A stretch of 64,000 nucleotides of DNA from contig VIRR01000562.1 in NCBI GenBank assembly GCA_008638375.1, positions 62,001 through 126,000 on the forward strand. Reading direction: 5' to 3'. The notes under the pieces are model-generated. The model was given only the letters and a program-made list of their open reading frames with translations, ran no database searches and was not told where the DNA came from. Source of the stretch: Nyssa sinensis. Its lineage: Eukaryota > Streptophyta > Magnoliopsida > Cornales > Nyssaceae. Positions 9,546 through 21,023 of this stretch are shown here, piece after piece; the first letter of the stretch is position 1; each line of letters begins with the position of its first letter. Both the position numbers and the translations under genes were made by a program.

Positions 9546-10340
9546 TTGATTGCCTCTAATTTTCATTGGGAGAGTGCGATGAAGATATTTTTCAATTCAA
9601 ATTGTTTGACGATGAAATTCATTGAAGAAGAGCTTTTAGAAGATTCAAATGAACAAACAAGACAAGCACACTTTAAAACCTTAAATTGTATTCATCAAGC
9701 ACTAGATTTTTCAACTTTTAGTAAAGTTTCCCATGTTCAATTTGCGAAACAAGCATGAAATATTCTTTGAAAACAAAAAACATATGTTGGTATTAATACG
9801 GTGAAAATGGCCAGATTTCAGAAATTGCATAGAGGTTTTGAGTTGTTGCAAATGAAAAAATTAGAAACTATTTTTGATTTTTTTTTTTTGTGGACCATGA
9901 CGCTTGTTAATAAGATGAAGACTAATGGTGCAGAACTGGAAGACCTTCAAATAGTTGAAAAAATTCATGGAAACTTGGCGTTGCAATTTAAATATAAAAT
10001 GACTCTTATTGAAGATTCAATGGCTTGGAGTCCATGATGATGGATGAATTATTAGGTTTGTTGTTGGTTCATGAACAATGCTTGAATGGGAAATAGTGGA
10101 GTCTAAGAATAATACAAGCTTTATGCAAAGATTTCACAACTACTAGAATAAAGGACAAAACTATAACAATTGAGGAGGTAGAGGGCATAATTGGTAGAGC
10201 AGATCTGGAGGAGGAAGAGATAGAGGCACTTAGTTTTGACAAAGGCAATCAGAATAACTTCTCTAAATTCGAAACTGTATATATGATAGAAAAAGGTGAA
10301 TATTAAAGACATTGTACCATATTTATAAAGCTAGAAAACT
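9546..10340 (+). pseudogene. Decayed Ty1/Copia gag (UBN2 domain) fragment
   Basis: One frame from 9546 to 10034, interrupted by two TGA stops (about 9758 and 9776), reads TLNCIHQALDFSTFSKV, then VKMARFQKLHRGFELLQMK and ELEDLQIVEKIHGNL. This is the capsid-like UBN2 domain of plant Copia elements, which assembles virus-like particles. After a frameshift near 10020 it continues ESMMMDELLGLL-VHEQ, the end of the domain, followed by a Gly/Arg-rich degenerate stretch to about 10340. No protease, integrase or LTR is attached. An old, truncated copy. Confidence 0.72.
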
Positions 10341-12710
10341 TTTACTTTAAATAGAAAATTAATAACTCCTTCTACTAATTTTATTAAGAAATAACTAATA
10401 CTAATCCGAATTTAAGAAACTAAAATACCCCCGAAAATGAGTCAAAATCAGGTCAAAATTTTTCCCTAAATTTCGGATCGCCTCGGGTTGTATTGAGTAA
10501 TCCCAGATCCGTCAATTGTTTTACATCACCTTCTTGAATATGGTAATCTTAGTCCAATTAAACCAAACGCACAAATAGACATTCACCTCCTTTTCATAAT
10601 CACCATTTAGTGTTGTTAAGTTAGTGTAGTCTTTCCTTCATAATCACTATTTCTGTCATAAATTTAATCCAAGTAAACGTCCACAATTATTATTGAAGCA
10701 ACATAGCGTATAGGGCGGATCATACTGATAGAAACCTTCCTTGATTTATATTAATTCTCATAAGAAAAATATCAAGAAGAAAGGCAACAAAAGCCATGAT
10801 GATTCGTCTCAATACCAAGAACAACTGAAAAAGAGAAAGATGTCTTTAGCAATTTTATTCAACCAAAAATTGTTTCTAATCTATATAGCCATCATTATAT
10901 AAAGAATTCCTAAAATCCAAGTAAAACAGGAATAAAATATCTTGATAGGAAACTAATCTAAATTGACCAAATTCTAGTCTCAATAGAAGTATTAATAAAA
11001 ATTGCTTTTCCTCTCATTTTTCAAAGGGGTCCATGCATAGGCAACGGTCACTAACATGGCTTCAAAATGCTGATACATGTGTAAGGACTAATCTTTTTTT
11101 TGAAATTGAGCTGGCAACACCTTTATTCAAAATAAAAATACACAGTACATCGAAGTTTTTAAATAAAGATATTATAGGGAGCTAAGTCTTTTACATAAAA
11201 ATTAAATGTGATATTTCATAAGTTATAAAAATATAAATTTAATGATCTTCATTAATATATTCCCCGTCTTCCAAGTTTTGCTTATCAGAAAATCATACTT
11301 TTTAATAATTTGTAGTTTGGTTTATTTTGAAAACACAATTTCAAAAACTATTTTCACTTATTTTCTAATAAAAAATAAATAAAAACTAAGAAAAACTATG
11401 TTATTATAACAATTAAGGAAAAATTATTATTTACACACGAGATATTTTTCAATAAATCTGATGCATCACGTGCTAGTTTATCCTTCTAATAGTATCCTGA
11501 CATATGTATTATATCTCACTTAAAAAGATAAATCATATCACACGTAACATATTATCACTAAAAAGACACATTGACACTTCACTCTACCAGACCCATTCTA
11601 AAAAATTTCATTACACAATGAGACCGAGAATATTTGGTGCAAGAATTATTACATAATGAGACAATGGAAGGAAAACTTGACTCACCACTTAAAAAAATAT
11701 ATATATTTGTTAGATTTTCCATCAAAAGAAGTAGAGTAGTCTTTGGCTGGTCTGGCAAGTGGCAACCAAACATCTCCAAGTCTTCCAACTAAATTATTGA
11801 AATGAAGAAAACTTTTTGAGCGAGGAAAGATATGCCTTGAAAAAAATTTAAAAACAAGATTTCCCCTCTTTTTAATAATTATTCACAATGAAATATTAAT
11901 GGAAGACTTCACCCCATGCCGTTATAAGTCTTGGGGGGTTAGGTTAGGGTCATGATCGGAGAATTTATTATATGACCCGGAATTATTGGTCAAGTCAAAG
12001 GTCTCAATTAATCATAAATTGTTATGTCAATAAAAAATATTTTACTGTTTTCTATAAATTAGTATATTGCACACATGTTAATTTATAATTGATTGAATCA
12101 TTAGTCTCGGATCATACAATAAATTCTCGATTGACTGAGAAGTCTCAATTACACATGCAAGAGTCATTCTTTACATTTCAGGCAATAAATTATGAAATGA
12201 TTGTCACTGGAATTTTTTCTGGTGCCAAAACAAATTACTGAAGTTTACCCAATTTACAGATGTTCTAAGAAATTTAAGGCAAATCATTAAATAAACATAT
12301 ATTATATGTCCTAAAAAAGAAAGAACCAAACATCAAAATCCCACTTTCTTTCCACATCTTCTGAGATATTTTTATTTGAATTTTGGCATCCAATCCAAAA
12401 CCAAATTTTACTTAATTTTGGACCAGAGGAGAGGAATGATGTTTTTTCAATTACAACACTCAATTTAACAAAATTTTATCCCAATTATTTAGAGTTCGTT
12501 ATTCTTTCAAGTACAATCATCCCTACTAATTAATATTTAATAAGTTATTAATTTTAGTAATTAATAAAAAAATTTAATATCAATTATTACTTAATATTAA
12601 CAAAATTTTGGTGGGATTTTATTATATTATTTATTATTAAAATGAAAAAAGTACATGCATATACATATGTACACACAAGTATGTATATGATAGACTGCTA
12701 TCACTTTTTC
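10341..12710. other. Intergenic AT-rich DNA
   Basis: About 2.4 kb without coding signal on either strand. A 69-codon minus frame at 11579-11788 has no family motif. The last several hundred bases are the upstream region of the LRR receptor kinase relic. Confidence 0.55.
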
Positions 12711-12717
12711 TATAAAT
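12711..12717 (+). promoter_or_regulatory. TATA box of the LRR receptor kinase locus
   Basis: TATAAAT, 47 bases before the likely ATG at 12764. Spacing suits a plant promoter with a short leader. It is the only good match close to the start. Confidence 0.5.
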
Positions 12718-12763
12718 TAAAGCTCCCGATGTCTTTGTAAACCATTTCCAGTAGACATTTAAT

Positions 12764-15700
12764 ATGAAGTTCCTCTTAGGACTGCTGTTAGTGCAATCAT
12801 GCATGATTTGTTAGGCCTTTTCTTTCTCATCAAACTTGACAGACCAATCAGCTCTCCTTGAATTCAGGAATGAAATCACTACTGACCCCAACAATCTCTT
12901 GGCTAGTAACTGGACCACCAAAATCAGCTTTGCAACTGGGTTGGGGTTTCATGCAGTCGACAGAGACAAAGGGTCAGAGCTTTGGACCTACGCAACATGG
13001 GTCTCCAAGGAACAATCTCTCCTTATGTTGGTAATCTCTCCTTCCTTGTGATACTAGATCTGCGCAACAACAACTTCCATGGTCCTGTAACACATGAAAT
13101 TGGCCGTTTGAGTCGCATGAAAGCACTCATTTTACAAGACAACAAAATCCAAGGAATTATACCTCGAACTTTATTCCACTATCGAATGCTTCAGAACATA
13201 TCGCTTTGGAACAACCGTTTCAGCGGACTAATACCAGAAGAGTTGGGTATTCTGTCAAAGGTCCAAATCCTTTATCTGGGCAGCAATAATTTCACGGGTA
13301 CTATCCCATCCTCCCTGGCCAACTTATCAACATTGCAGGTATTTGGACTTTCCGACAATGCCATGTCAGGTTCAATTCCATGGACTACATTTAATATATC
13401 TTCTTTATTTGAGATTGATCTCACCTATAATGGCTTCTCTGGTAGTCTTGCTATGGATATCTGCCAACTTTGCCCTAGACTTCAAGGACTTTATCTTTCT
13501 TCCAACTATCTTGGGGGCCAAATTCCATCGCTGCTGTCAAATTGTAGCGAGCTTACAGAATTGTCTCTCTCGTACAACAGATTCGAGGGAAGTATACCAA
13601 TAAATATTGGGAATTTACATAAGCTTGAGCTTTTATATCTTGGTGGCAACAACTTTGAAGGTACACTTCCACCTTCCCTCGGTAACATTTCAAGTTTATT
13701 GCGGTTTGTGATAGAAAATAATCACATACGAGGGAAGATTCCTCCTGAGCTTGCACAACTTTCAAATTTGATGTGGTTAGTCTTCGGTTACAACAATCTC
13801 ACCGGGGTAATACCAGAGCAAATATTTAACATCTCCTCTTTGCAGCGAATTCACATGGTTTTCAATTCCCTTGATGGAAATCTACCAACAACTGCAGTAT
13901 TTCGCCTTCCTAATCTTGAAGCACTAGCACTAGGAGGCAACCGGTTAAGTGGAAATATCCCATCGTATCTGTCTAACTCTTCCACACTCATTGTGCTATC
14001 GCTACCTAACAACTTGTTTACTGGACCAATACCTACTAGCCTAGGTAACTTACAACTCCTTAAAAAACTATATGTGGCAGCCAATCGCCTAACAACAGAA
14101 AATGGAAGTCCTCAACTTAGTTTTCTCACTACTTTGACTCGATGCAGATCATTAGAGGATTTGGATTTTTCAATTAATCCAATAGATGGTATCCTACCAA
14201 ATTCAATTGGAAATCTTTCAAGTTCCTTTCAATCTTTTTTTGCATTTGGATGTCAAATAAGGGGCCCTATTCCTAGAGAAATTGGTTCTTTAAAAAACTT
14301 GAATTCTTTAGAATTGAGCAAGAACAATGTCAGTGGATCCATCCCATCATCAGTTGGAGCATTAAAGAGTTTACAAAGGTTGTATCTTGATGGTAACAAG
14401 CTTGAACGACTTATTCCTCAAGAGCTTTGCCAGCTTTCGCAAGTGGGAGAATTGTCTCTTCGAAGTAATGTTCTAGTTGGCCCAATCCCTGCTTGCATAG
14501 GAAATCTTCGCCACCTACAGCAGTTGGACCTAAGTTCTAACAATTTGAATTTTTCTATTCCAATGAGTTTATGGACCCTTGAATATTTGTGGTTCTTGAA
14601 TTTGTCGACTAACTCATTAGGTGGATACATGCCTTTGCAAATGAGAATGTCAAATGTCATGAACAATATGGATTTGTCTAGGAACCAAATTGAAGGAATT
14701 ATTCCTCCAACTATCGGATCCTTCAAAGTTCTTATTGCTCTTAACTTATCAAGAAACTCGTTTCAAGGGTTGATTCCAAAATCATTTGGCAACTTGGTAG
14801 GCTTGGAATTTATGGATCTCTCCTACAACAATATATCAGACACAATTCCCAGGTACTTGCAGAAACTTAGATCTCTCAAATATTTGAATTTGTCTTACAA
14901 TAAGTTATCGGGAGAGATTCCAAATAAGGGCCCTTTTGTTAACTTTACCGCACAATCTTTTAGGGGGAATGAAGCACTTTGTGCACAGTCCATTCCACAA
15001 ATTCCAACCTGCACAATTCGTAATACCCATAAAATGCAAACTAAACAAATTTTTCTCAAATATATTCTTCCAGTCATTGCATCAGTAGTAATTGCAATTT
15101 CTTTTATTTATATTGTGATAAAATATTGACGAAGTAGAGCAGAGACTCCAGAGTTAGTTGTCTTGGCACCTGTCATAGAGCACAAAATAATCTCATATCA
15201 AGAGCTTCGTGATGCTACAAATAATTTTTGTGATTCCAACTTGCTTTGAGTAGGAAGCTTTGCCTCTGTATTCAAAGGAGTACTTTCAGATGGAACAATC
15301 GTTGCTGTAAAAATTCTAAATTTAAAACTTGACGATGCTTTTAAAAGCTTTGATGCAGAGTGTAAAGTGTTGCGAAATGTTCGCCACAGGAATTTAGTTA
15401 AAGTCATAAGTTCATGCTCCAATCTTGAGTTAAGAGCTTTAGTTCTACAATACTTGTCTAATGGAAGTCTTGAGAAGTGGTTATATTCTCACAATTACTG
15501 CTTGGATCTCTTTCAAAGAGTAAGCATCATGTTTGATGTTGCATTACCCTTGGAATATCTCCATCAGGGTTAGTCAGAGCCCGTGGTCCATTGTGATTTG
15601 AAGCCCAACAATGTCCTTTTACATAAAGAAATGATGGCTCATGTGGGAGACTTTGGTATTGCAAAAATCTTAGCTCAAAACAAAACTGAAACACAAACGA

Positions 15701-16308
15701 GGACATTAGGTACAATCGGCTACATTGCGCCATGTAACTCTTTTTTATCTTATCACACAATTACGATTTAAATATTTAATTGGACAATGCAATAGGACCT
15801 TATCTAATTTCACTATCTAATTTTTTTTTACTGTGAAATTTCCATAAAACAATTTGAGATCATATCTTTCATATATGATTTAATTTTAGCAAAATATGAT
15901 GAATAATGAAGATTATGGATTTTCACTTGGCCTTTTGCACAACATGAGTTTTTGACAGAGTATGGATCAGAAGGAAGAGTTTCCACGAAGGGGGATATCT
16001 ATAGCTATGGAATAATGTTGTTGGAAATGTTCACAAGAAAGAAACCGACAGATGAAATGTTCACTGGAGAGTTGAGTTTGAGGCAATGGGTCAATGCATC
16101 ACTTCCTAGCAAATTAATGGAGGTTGTGGATGGTGGTTTATTTACAACACGATGAGGAACAACTACCACTCAAGGTATTATTTTAGCCATCATGGAATTA
16201 GGCATGGAGTGTTGCAAAGAATCACCAGATGAGAGATGTGACATAAAAGAAATTGTGGTCAAGTTGAACAAAACCAAAATGCAACTCCTTCAAAGCCGAT
16301 GTGACTGA
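12764..16308 (+). pseudogene. LRR receptor-like kinase, subfamily XII (XA21/EFR/FLS2-like), non-RD, pseudogene
   Basis: Cell-surface immune receptor type: signal peptide, DQSALLEF N-terminal cap, about 20 leucine-rich repeats of the plant LxGxIP type (12982 to about 15000), one transmembrane helix (about 15058-15126), and a kinase domain with VAVK lysine (15310), HCDLKP (about 15589, Cys before Asp, hence non-RD) and DFG (about 15650). The phase-1 intron inside the kinase domain (15734-15958) is typical of this subfamily. It is dead: TAG at 12812-12814 in the signal peptide, a one-base loss near 12930 just after the cap, TGA at 15127 after the transmembrane helix, TGA at 15247 in the glycine loop, TAG at 15571, TGA at 16153. 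The base before the intron is T, so correct splicing would create a further stop. Final stop TGA 16306-16308. The 715-codon LRR block itself is open. Confidence 0.9.
15734..15958 (+). other. Intron of the LRR receptor kinase relic
   Basis: GT at 15734, AG at 15957-15958. It separates GYIAP from EYGSEG in the activation segment, the conserved intron site of LRR-XII kinases. Confidence 0.75.
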
Positions 16309-17028
16309 TGAATGGTGTATTTTCACGTTGTGCATGACTATGTCCTAAAATGCAAGTGCTCATGTTTAATGTTTTAGTTCAATAAACTAGTGTTGTGTAT
16401 AGCATATGGCATAGCACTAATGAAGGTTTGTTTTTAGTTGTTTAGGTTTTTTCTTGTTGCCTAGCTAGGCTTTCTTAGGGTTGATTTCCTAGTGCTTGGC
16501 CACTGCCCATACTTGTTTTGTATCATAATTTTATATTTTAATGTGTTGATTGGGATGCATATCTTCCCTAATAAATAAGATAGTATGATTTCATCTTTTT
16601 CAAATTAAGGGTTCCAAAAACATATATAGAATTAAAAAATTTCTAACTTTCAGATCATCTTTTTTTATAGGTTAGTAATAATTTTATTGAAGAACCAAAG
16701 AAAATGAGAAACAAAGAGGGGGGGGAAGCAAGGATACAAAACAAATGCAAAAATTAGCAAAACCAAAACAGACAGAGGACACCGCCAAAGAGGCAAAAAA
16801 CCTAAAATAAAACCAACTCACAACTAAGCATAGAGGCAAACAAAGCAAGCGCGACCCTTAGGGATGAAAATGGTTCTTGGGAGGTTCAAGTACAAAGAAT
16901 CCATCTAGTACTGAAAAGAATTAGGGAACTTATGCCATAAACAAAAAAGGCATGATTTGAACTATAGCAATGAGTCGCAATATAACTTAATTAAGATGTT
17001 ACACACTTACATCTCGAAAGCCTATTAT
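16309..17028. other. 3' flank of the kinase relic and spacer
   Basis: Likely former 3' untranslated region, then AT-rich DNA and an A-rich, purine-biased tract (16680-16850). No coding signal. Confidence 0.5.
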
Positions 17029-17262
17029 TCATTTCCCTCTAAAAAAAGTAAAAAAAAAAAAGGCTACAAGAGCAAGCTTTTTCATGTTCGATAGGAAACT
17101 ATCATCTTTCAGATTGTGAGTAGCCCAATTTAACTCTAAATTGTAGCTTGAAGGAGCTCTAGTGATGAGGTAGTTAATTAGAACTACCTTCCACACTGAA
17201 GTGAAGTATATGCAAGAAAAGAATAGATGTTCAACATGTGAGAAAAAATGTATGTTTCTCAT
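17029..17262 (-). pseudogene. LINE reverse-transcriptase zinc-binding (zf-RVT) fragment
   Basis: Minus-strand frame reads VEHLFFSCIYFTSVWKVVL and later LELNWATHNLKD, then KKLALVAF. This is the pattern of the zf-RVT domain at the C-terminus of plant non-LTR retrotransposon polyproteins (HLFF-C-F---VW----, then W-----KGKS). Only this stretch is left. No endonuclease or polymerase remains. Confidence 0.6.
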
Positions 17263-17589
17263 AATTATTATATGTACACAATTTATTTCAAAACCTTGAG
17301 TCTGTAATTGTTAGAAGTCAAGTTAGCTTTGTATACAAATAATTAGTAAAAATTGACATAAAAAAGCCATGAAAATAGGGCATCTTGTAAAACACAACAG
17401 TTAAATTTGTATCACCTAAAACTGCCAGAAGCCAAATGGATAAACTTGATTGGATAGGTTCACAAAATAAAAATACTGATGTGGTGAACTGAGTTCACCC
17501 AAAAATTTATCGTGTAACGACACTCTGTTTTTGACTTTTTCAAAACTTCTGGTGCAAAATAGCCTGCTCTGACGCAGGTTAAAACGAAC
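17263..17589. other. Spacer left of the Tekay-like element
   Basis: No gene seen. The insertion target sequence CCTAT follows at 17590. Confidence 0.6.
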
Positions 17590-17594
17590 CCTAT
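17590..17594. repeat. Target-site duplication CCTAT, left copy
   Basis: Precedes the LTR start TGTAATAACCC; same five bases at 29006-29010. Confidence 0.9.
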
Positions 17595-20500
17595 TGTAAT
17601 AACCCGAAAAAAAATTTTTTTTATATATGAAAATTTTCCTTGGTTATTAAATTTTTACTATCATTATTATTGTTAATTTTTGATGCATATGTATTATATA
17701 TATGTATGGTATGTATGTGTAGGTGTGTGGGATAAAATATGTGCATGTATATGTGTATATGTATATGTATATGTATATATAACAATGCATGTGTGCACTG
17801 TGTGTGGGTGCAACTGAACGGGTGTGTGTGTGTTTGTGACCGACTGAGTGTGTGTGTGAGGTGTCAGCTAAGTGTGTGTGTTTAGTGTGTGTGTGTGTGT
17901 GTAATGAGTGTTATATAGGTGTATATGTATAGGGCAGCTTTCATTAAATGCAAAGCTGCCTTGTAGAGAAAAGAGGTGGCTGAACGGAGGGGAGGAGGTC
18001 AAGAAAAGGGGCTGGCAGTGGGAGACGTGTGGGAGTTGATGTGTGGAGTGTATAACTTGGTCTCGGTTGGGAGGAGAGAAAGGAAAGAAAAATAGAGAGC
18101 AAAGGGAGAGCGGGAGTTCTGGAAGGGAGAAGAGATTTTGGAGCTTGATTTAAGCTTGGAACTAGAAGGTGGAGGAGGTGCACGGCTAGAGAGAGAAACC
18201 CAACAAAAACCGTGAGTGACTTCATTTCTGACTTTTTTTGTTTCTTAGCATGTTATATAGATTTGATTCTCGATTCTTATAGTGTATGAAATGTGGATTA
18301 TTTTGCAAAAGAAATCACTTAAAATGGTTAGGAAATGAGATAGAAAACGTGAGTTGCAGGTCTCGGTTATAAAAAGTGGGTCTTGACATTTTATGTGTAA
18401 AACTTGATTTAAATGGGAGTAAAATAATCCTCTTAGGTGCAGAAAACAATAGGGTGTTGTTTGGGCCAAAAACAGTAAAGGAATAGGCATAAAAACCAAA
18501 AAGAAATGTTGGCCGGAAAATCGGCTACGACCGTTTGACCTTCTATTCGTGATGATCTATTGGTCCAAACCAAAAACGAAGGGTGGGAATGAAATCTACA
18601 TGAAAAACTCTAGAAAACGGCGTTTTTAAAACCTTGAAAAGTGGCTGGAAAAATCTCGCCGGCACCGGAGAAGGCGCCGGAACCCTAATGGTGCACCGCC
18701 GAAAAAACGGGGAAGAAGGGTTCGGGTCCGGGTTCGGGTCCGGGTCCGGTTCGGGTTCGGGTCGGGCTTGGCCCCTGCCACGTGTCGGTCTAAGGTTTTA
18801 AATTAAAAACCAAATTGGGACTGTTTGGCCGCAGGTTTAGCAAATTAAAAAAATTTGAATTTAATTTGAAACAGGGATATCCTATCCCTGTTCTCGGATT
18901 GGCCCCTGTTTGGTTAACCAGATTGAGAACAGTAAATTGGACAAATTACAAATCTGACCTTGGACTTTTTGAAAATTAAACCTTGACCAAGAACTTTCAG
19001 AATTTACAAACTGACCCCCCCAACTGTTAATTATTATAATTTGACCCACCAGAATAAAATATTAATTAAATTAATTAATTAATTAATTAATTTAATTATT
19101 TAAATATTCTAAAATAACCCGGAGTCCAAATGGGACAAGTCATTAGTGTATTTTGACTATCTTGACCATTCTGAGGCCAATGGTGAGGTCCATTTTACGA
19201 GATGGGGTCCCAAAAAATAAAAGATCCGTAGTAACATTTAAAATTACCAAAATGCCCTGAATTGAAACACAGTCAAACGAACTCCAAATTTAGTAAACAA
19301 ATAGTGAAACTTTATTATCTCGAGCATTTTGGACTCAACCGTGGAGTCCGATTTGTGAAAAGAGGTCTCGAAATGTAAGGACCCGTGAAAAGTGCAAAAT
19401 GACTATTTTGCCCTTTTGAACCCAGATGTCCGAATTGAGTTCTACGAAAACCTAAACTTATTTTCTTCGACGTCCCGGACTCAATAGTAGAGTCTAATTT
19501 AGCAAAATAGAAACTTATAAAATAAAGACATAAAATTTGTTGAATAGCATTATTCAGGAAACAAATGAACTGAGTCACATGTTATGATTTTAGGAACACG
19601 AAAGGGCAAGGAGAAAGTGATCTGACCTTCGATATTCTCACAGTGATCCTACCATACTACGCGTACACTTTCCCGGGTTGAGGTCGATTATCAGGTACGA
19701 TATATTGTGCTAAGTAAGAAATAGAATTGAGATTAGGAATACTTGTTCTGCTGCCTTGATTGTTCACATGTTTGCTTGATTGTTCACATGCTTATGTGTT
19801 TCATGCTATCTTGCTAAAGTTGGGGTGATGATATGGATGATGATTATGTGTATATCGCATGTGTTAGAGTAGTGTGTGAATTATATGATTTAAGAACTGT
19901 TGACATTATGAAAATATGTACTTGAAAGCATGCTTCATGTATGAATGAGATGCATCGTTAAGATTACATTGTGGCATGAATGAATCAGAGCATATTGGCA
20001 TAGTGTGGTTCTTTGTGCATGGCGTGAGTTGAGCACGTGGTGCTATGCATTATGAGGGTGCAGATCCTGTGGTGAAAAACCCAAAATCGACCATTAGGTA
20101 CTCGCCTGCCTGACGGGTTCCGGACCGTGAAGCGAGACATACGTGGCGGTACTCATGCCAGCGGGGAAGGGCCGTATCATGAGACATGGGTGGGCATAGA
20201 GTTGCATGGGTGTGTCACGCATACTGCTCATATACTGCATACTGTTCATATACTACCATCATGATGTCGAATGCCATATAGAAATAACTGTACATTTTCA
20301 CATGCCACGACCTTAGTTTTGTTTCTTGCATTAGCATTATATTGTACCAGTAGTTGAGCTGACCCCTTTAGTGGGGCAACATTTCAGATGATGCTCCAGC
20401 TGTGCGAGACGTGGAGATGATTTGATTGTGGGTGATGTTTGGCCCGAAGGGCGCATTTGATGTTGTGTAAGGGCATAAGCCTGAGACCATATCTTATTTT

Positions 20501-20657
20501 GTATGTTGTGAACAAATGGACCAGACTCTATGTAATGTATCAGAACAGTATGTAAAATGTATGTGATTGTCCTTAATTATCTTTTATTTCTTTATCATTT
20601 TATTTCTTTTTGTCTCGTTACTCGCGCCTCGGGTTCGCTGGAATTCGGGGCGTGACA
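17595..20657 (+). repeat. 5' LTR of the Tekay-like element
   Basis: Begins TGTAATAACCCG and ends GAATTCGGGGCGTGACA. 3063 bases. Holds GT/TA microsatellites (about 17700-17910) and a GGGTCCGG-rich stretch (about 18720-18770). Small indels distinguish it from the 3' copy, for instance four extra bases near 20145. Confidence 0.93.
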
Positions 20658-20660
20658 ACG

Positions 20661-20672
20661 TGGTATCAGAGC
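20661..20672 (+). promoter_or_regulatory. Primer-binding site, initiator Met tRNA
   Basis: TGGTATCAGAGC, three bases after the LTR end; complementary to the 3' end of plant initiator tRNA-Met, the usual primer for reverse transcription. Confidence 0.93.
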
Positions 20673-21023
20673 TTAGGTTCGAATACCTAGAGACCGTGGG
20701 GTGTTGTTAAAACACCATGAGACCCTAGAGTAAAAGCGATGACTTAGTGTAGACTGCTAGTAGCATGCGGTAGGGCCTTATGTGCTATGTGATCATATAT
20801 CCTGATACATGGCTTATTGTGATTACGTGCTGATTGATGCTATGTTTGGAGGCATGACATGTATGATGTGTGAGAAACTTGTTAAGTGTATATATCATGA
20901 CTTGCTACATGTACCACCCGTTAAAGTATAGGTTATTGATAAGAACATGATTAAGATCACATTTAAATGCCTATATCTGAACGTGAAAAAGTGATATTGA
21001 ATTTTTCTCTTGGACTTGTAGAT

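Noticed and set aside
17944..18225. Minus-strand 93-codon frame, also at 26298-26579
   Set aside because: Ser/Pro/Leu-rich, present in both LTRs of the Tekay element only because the LTR is duplicated; no evidence of a gene.
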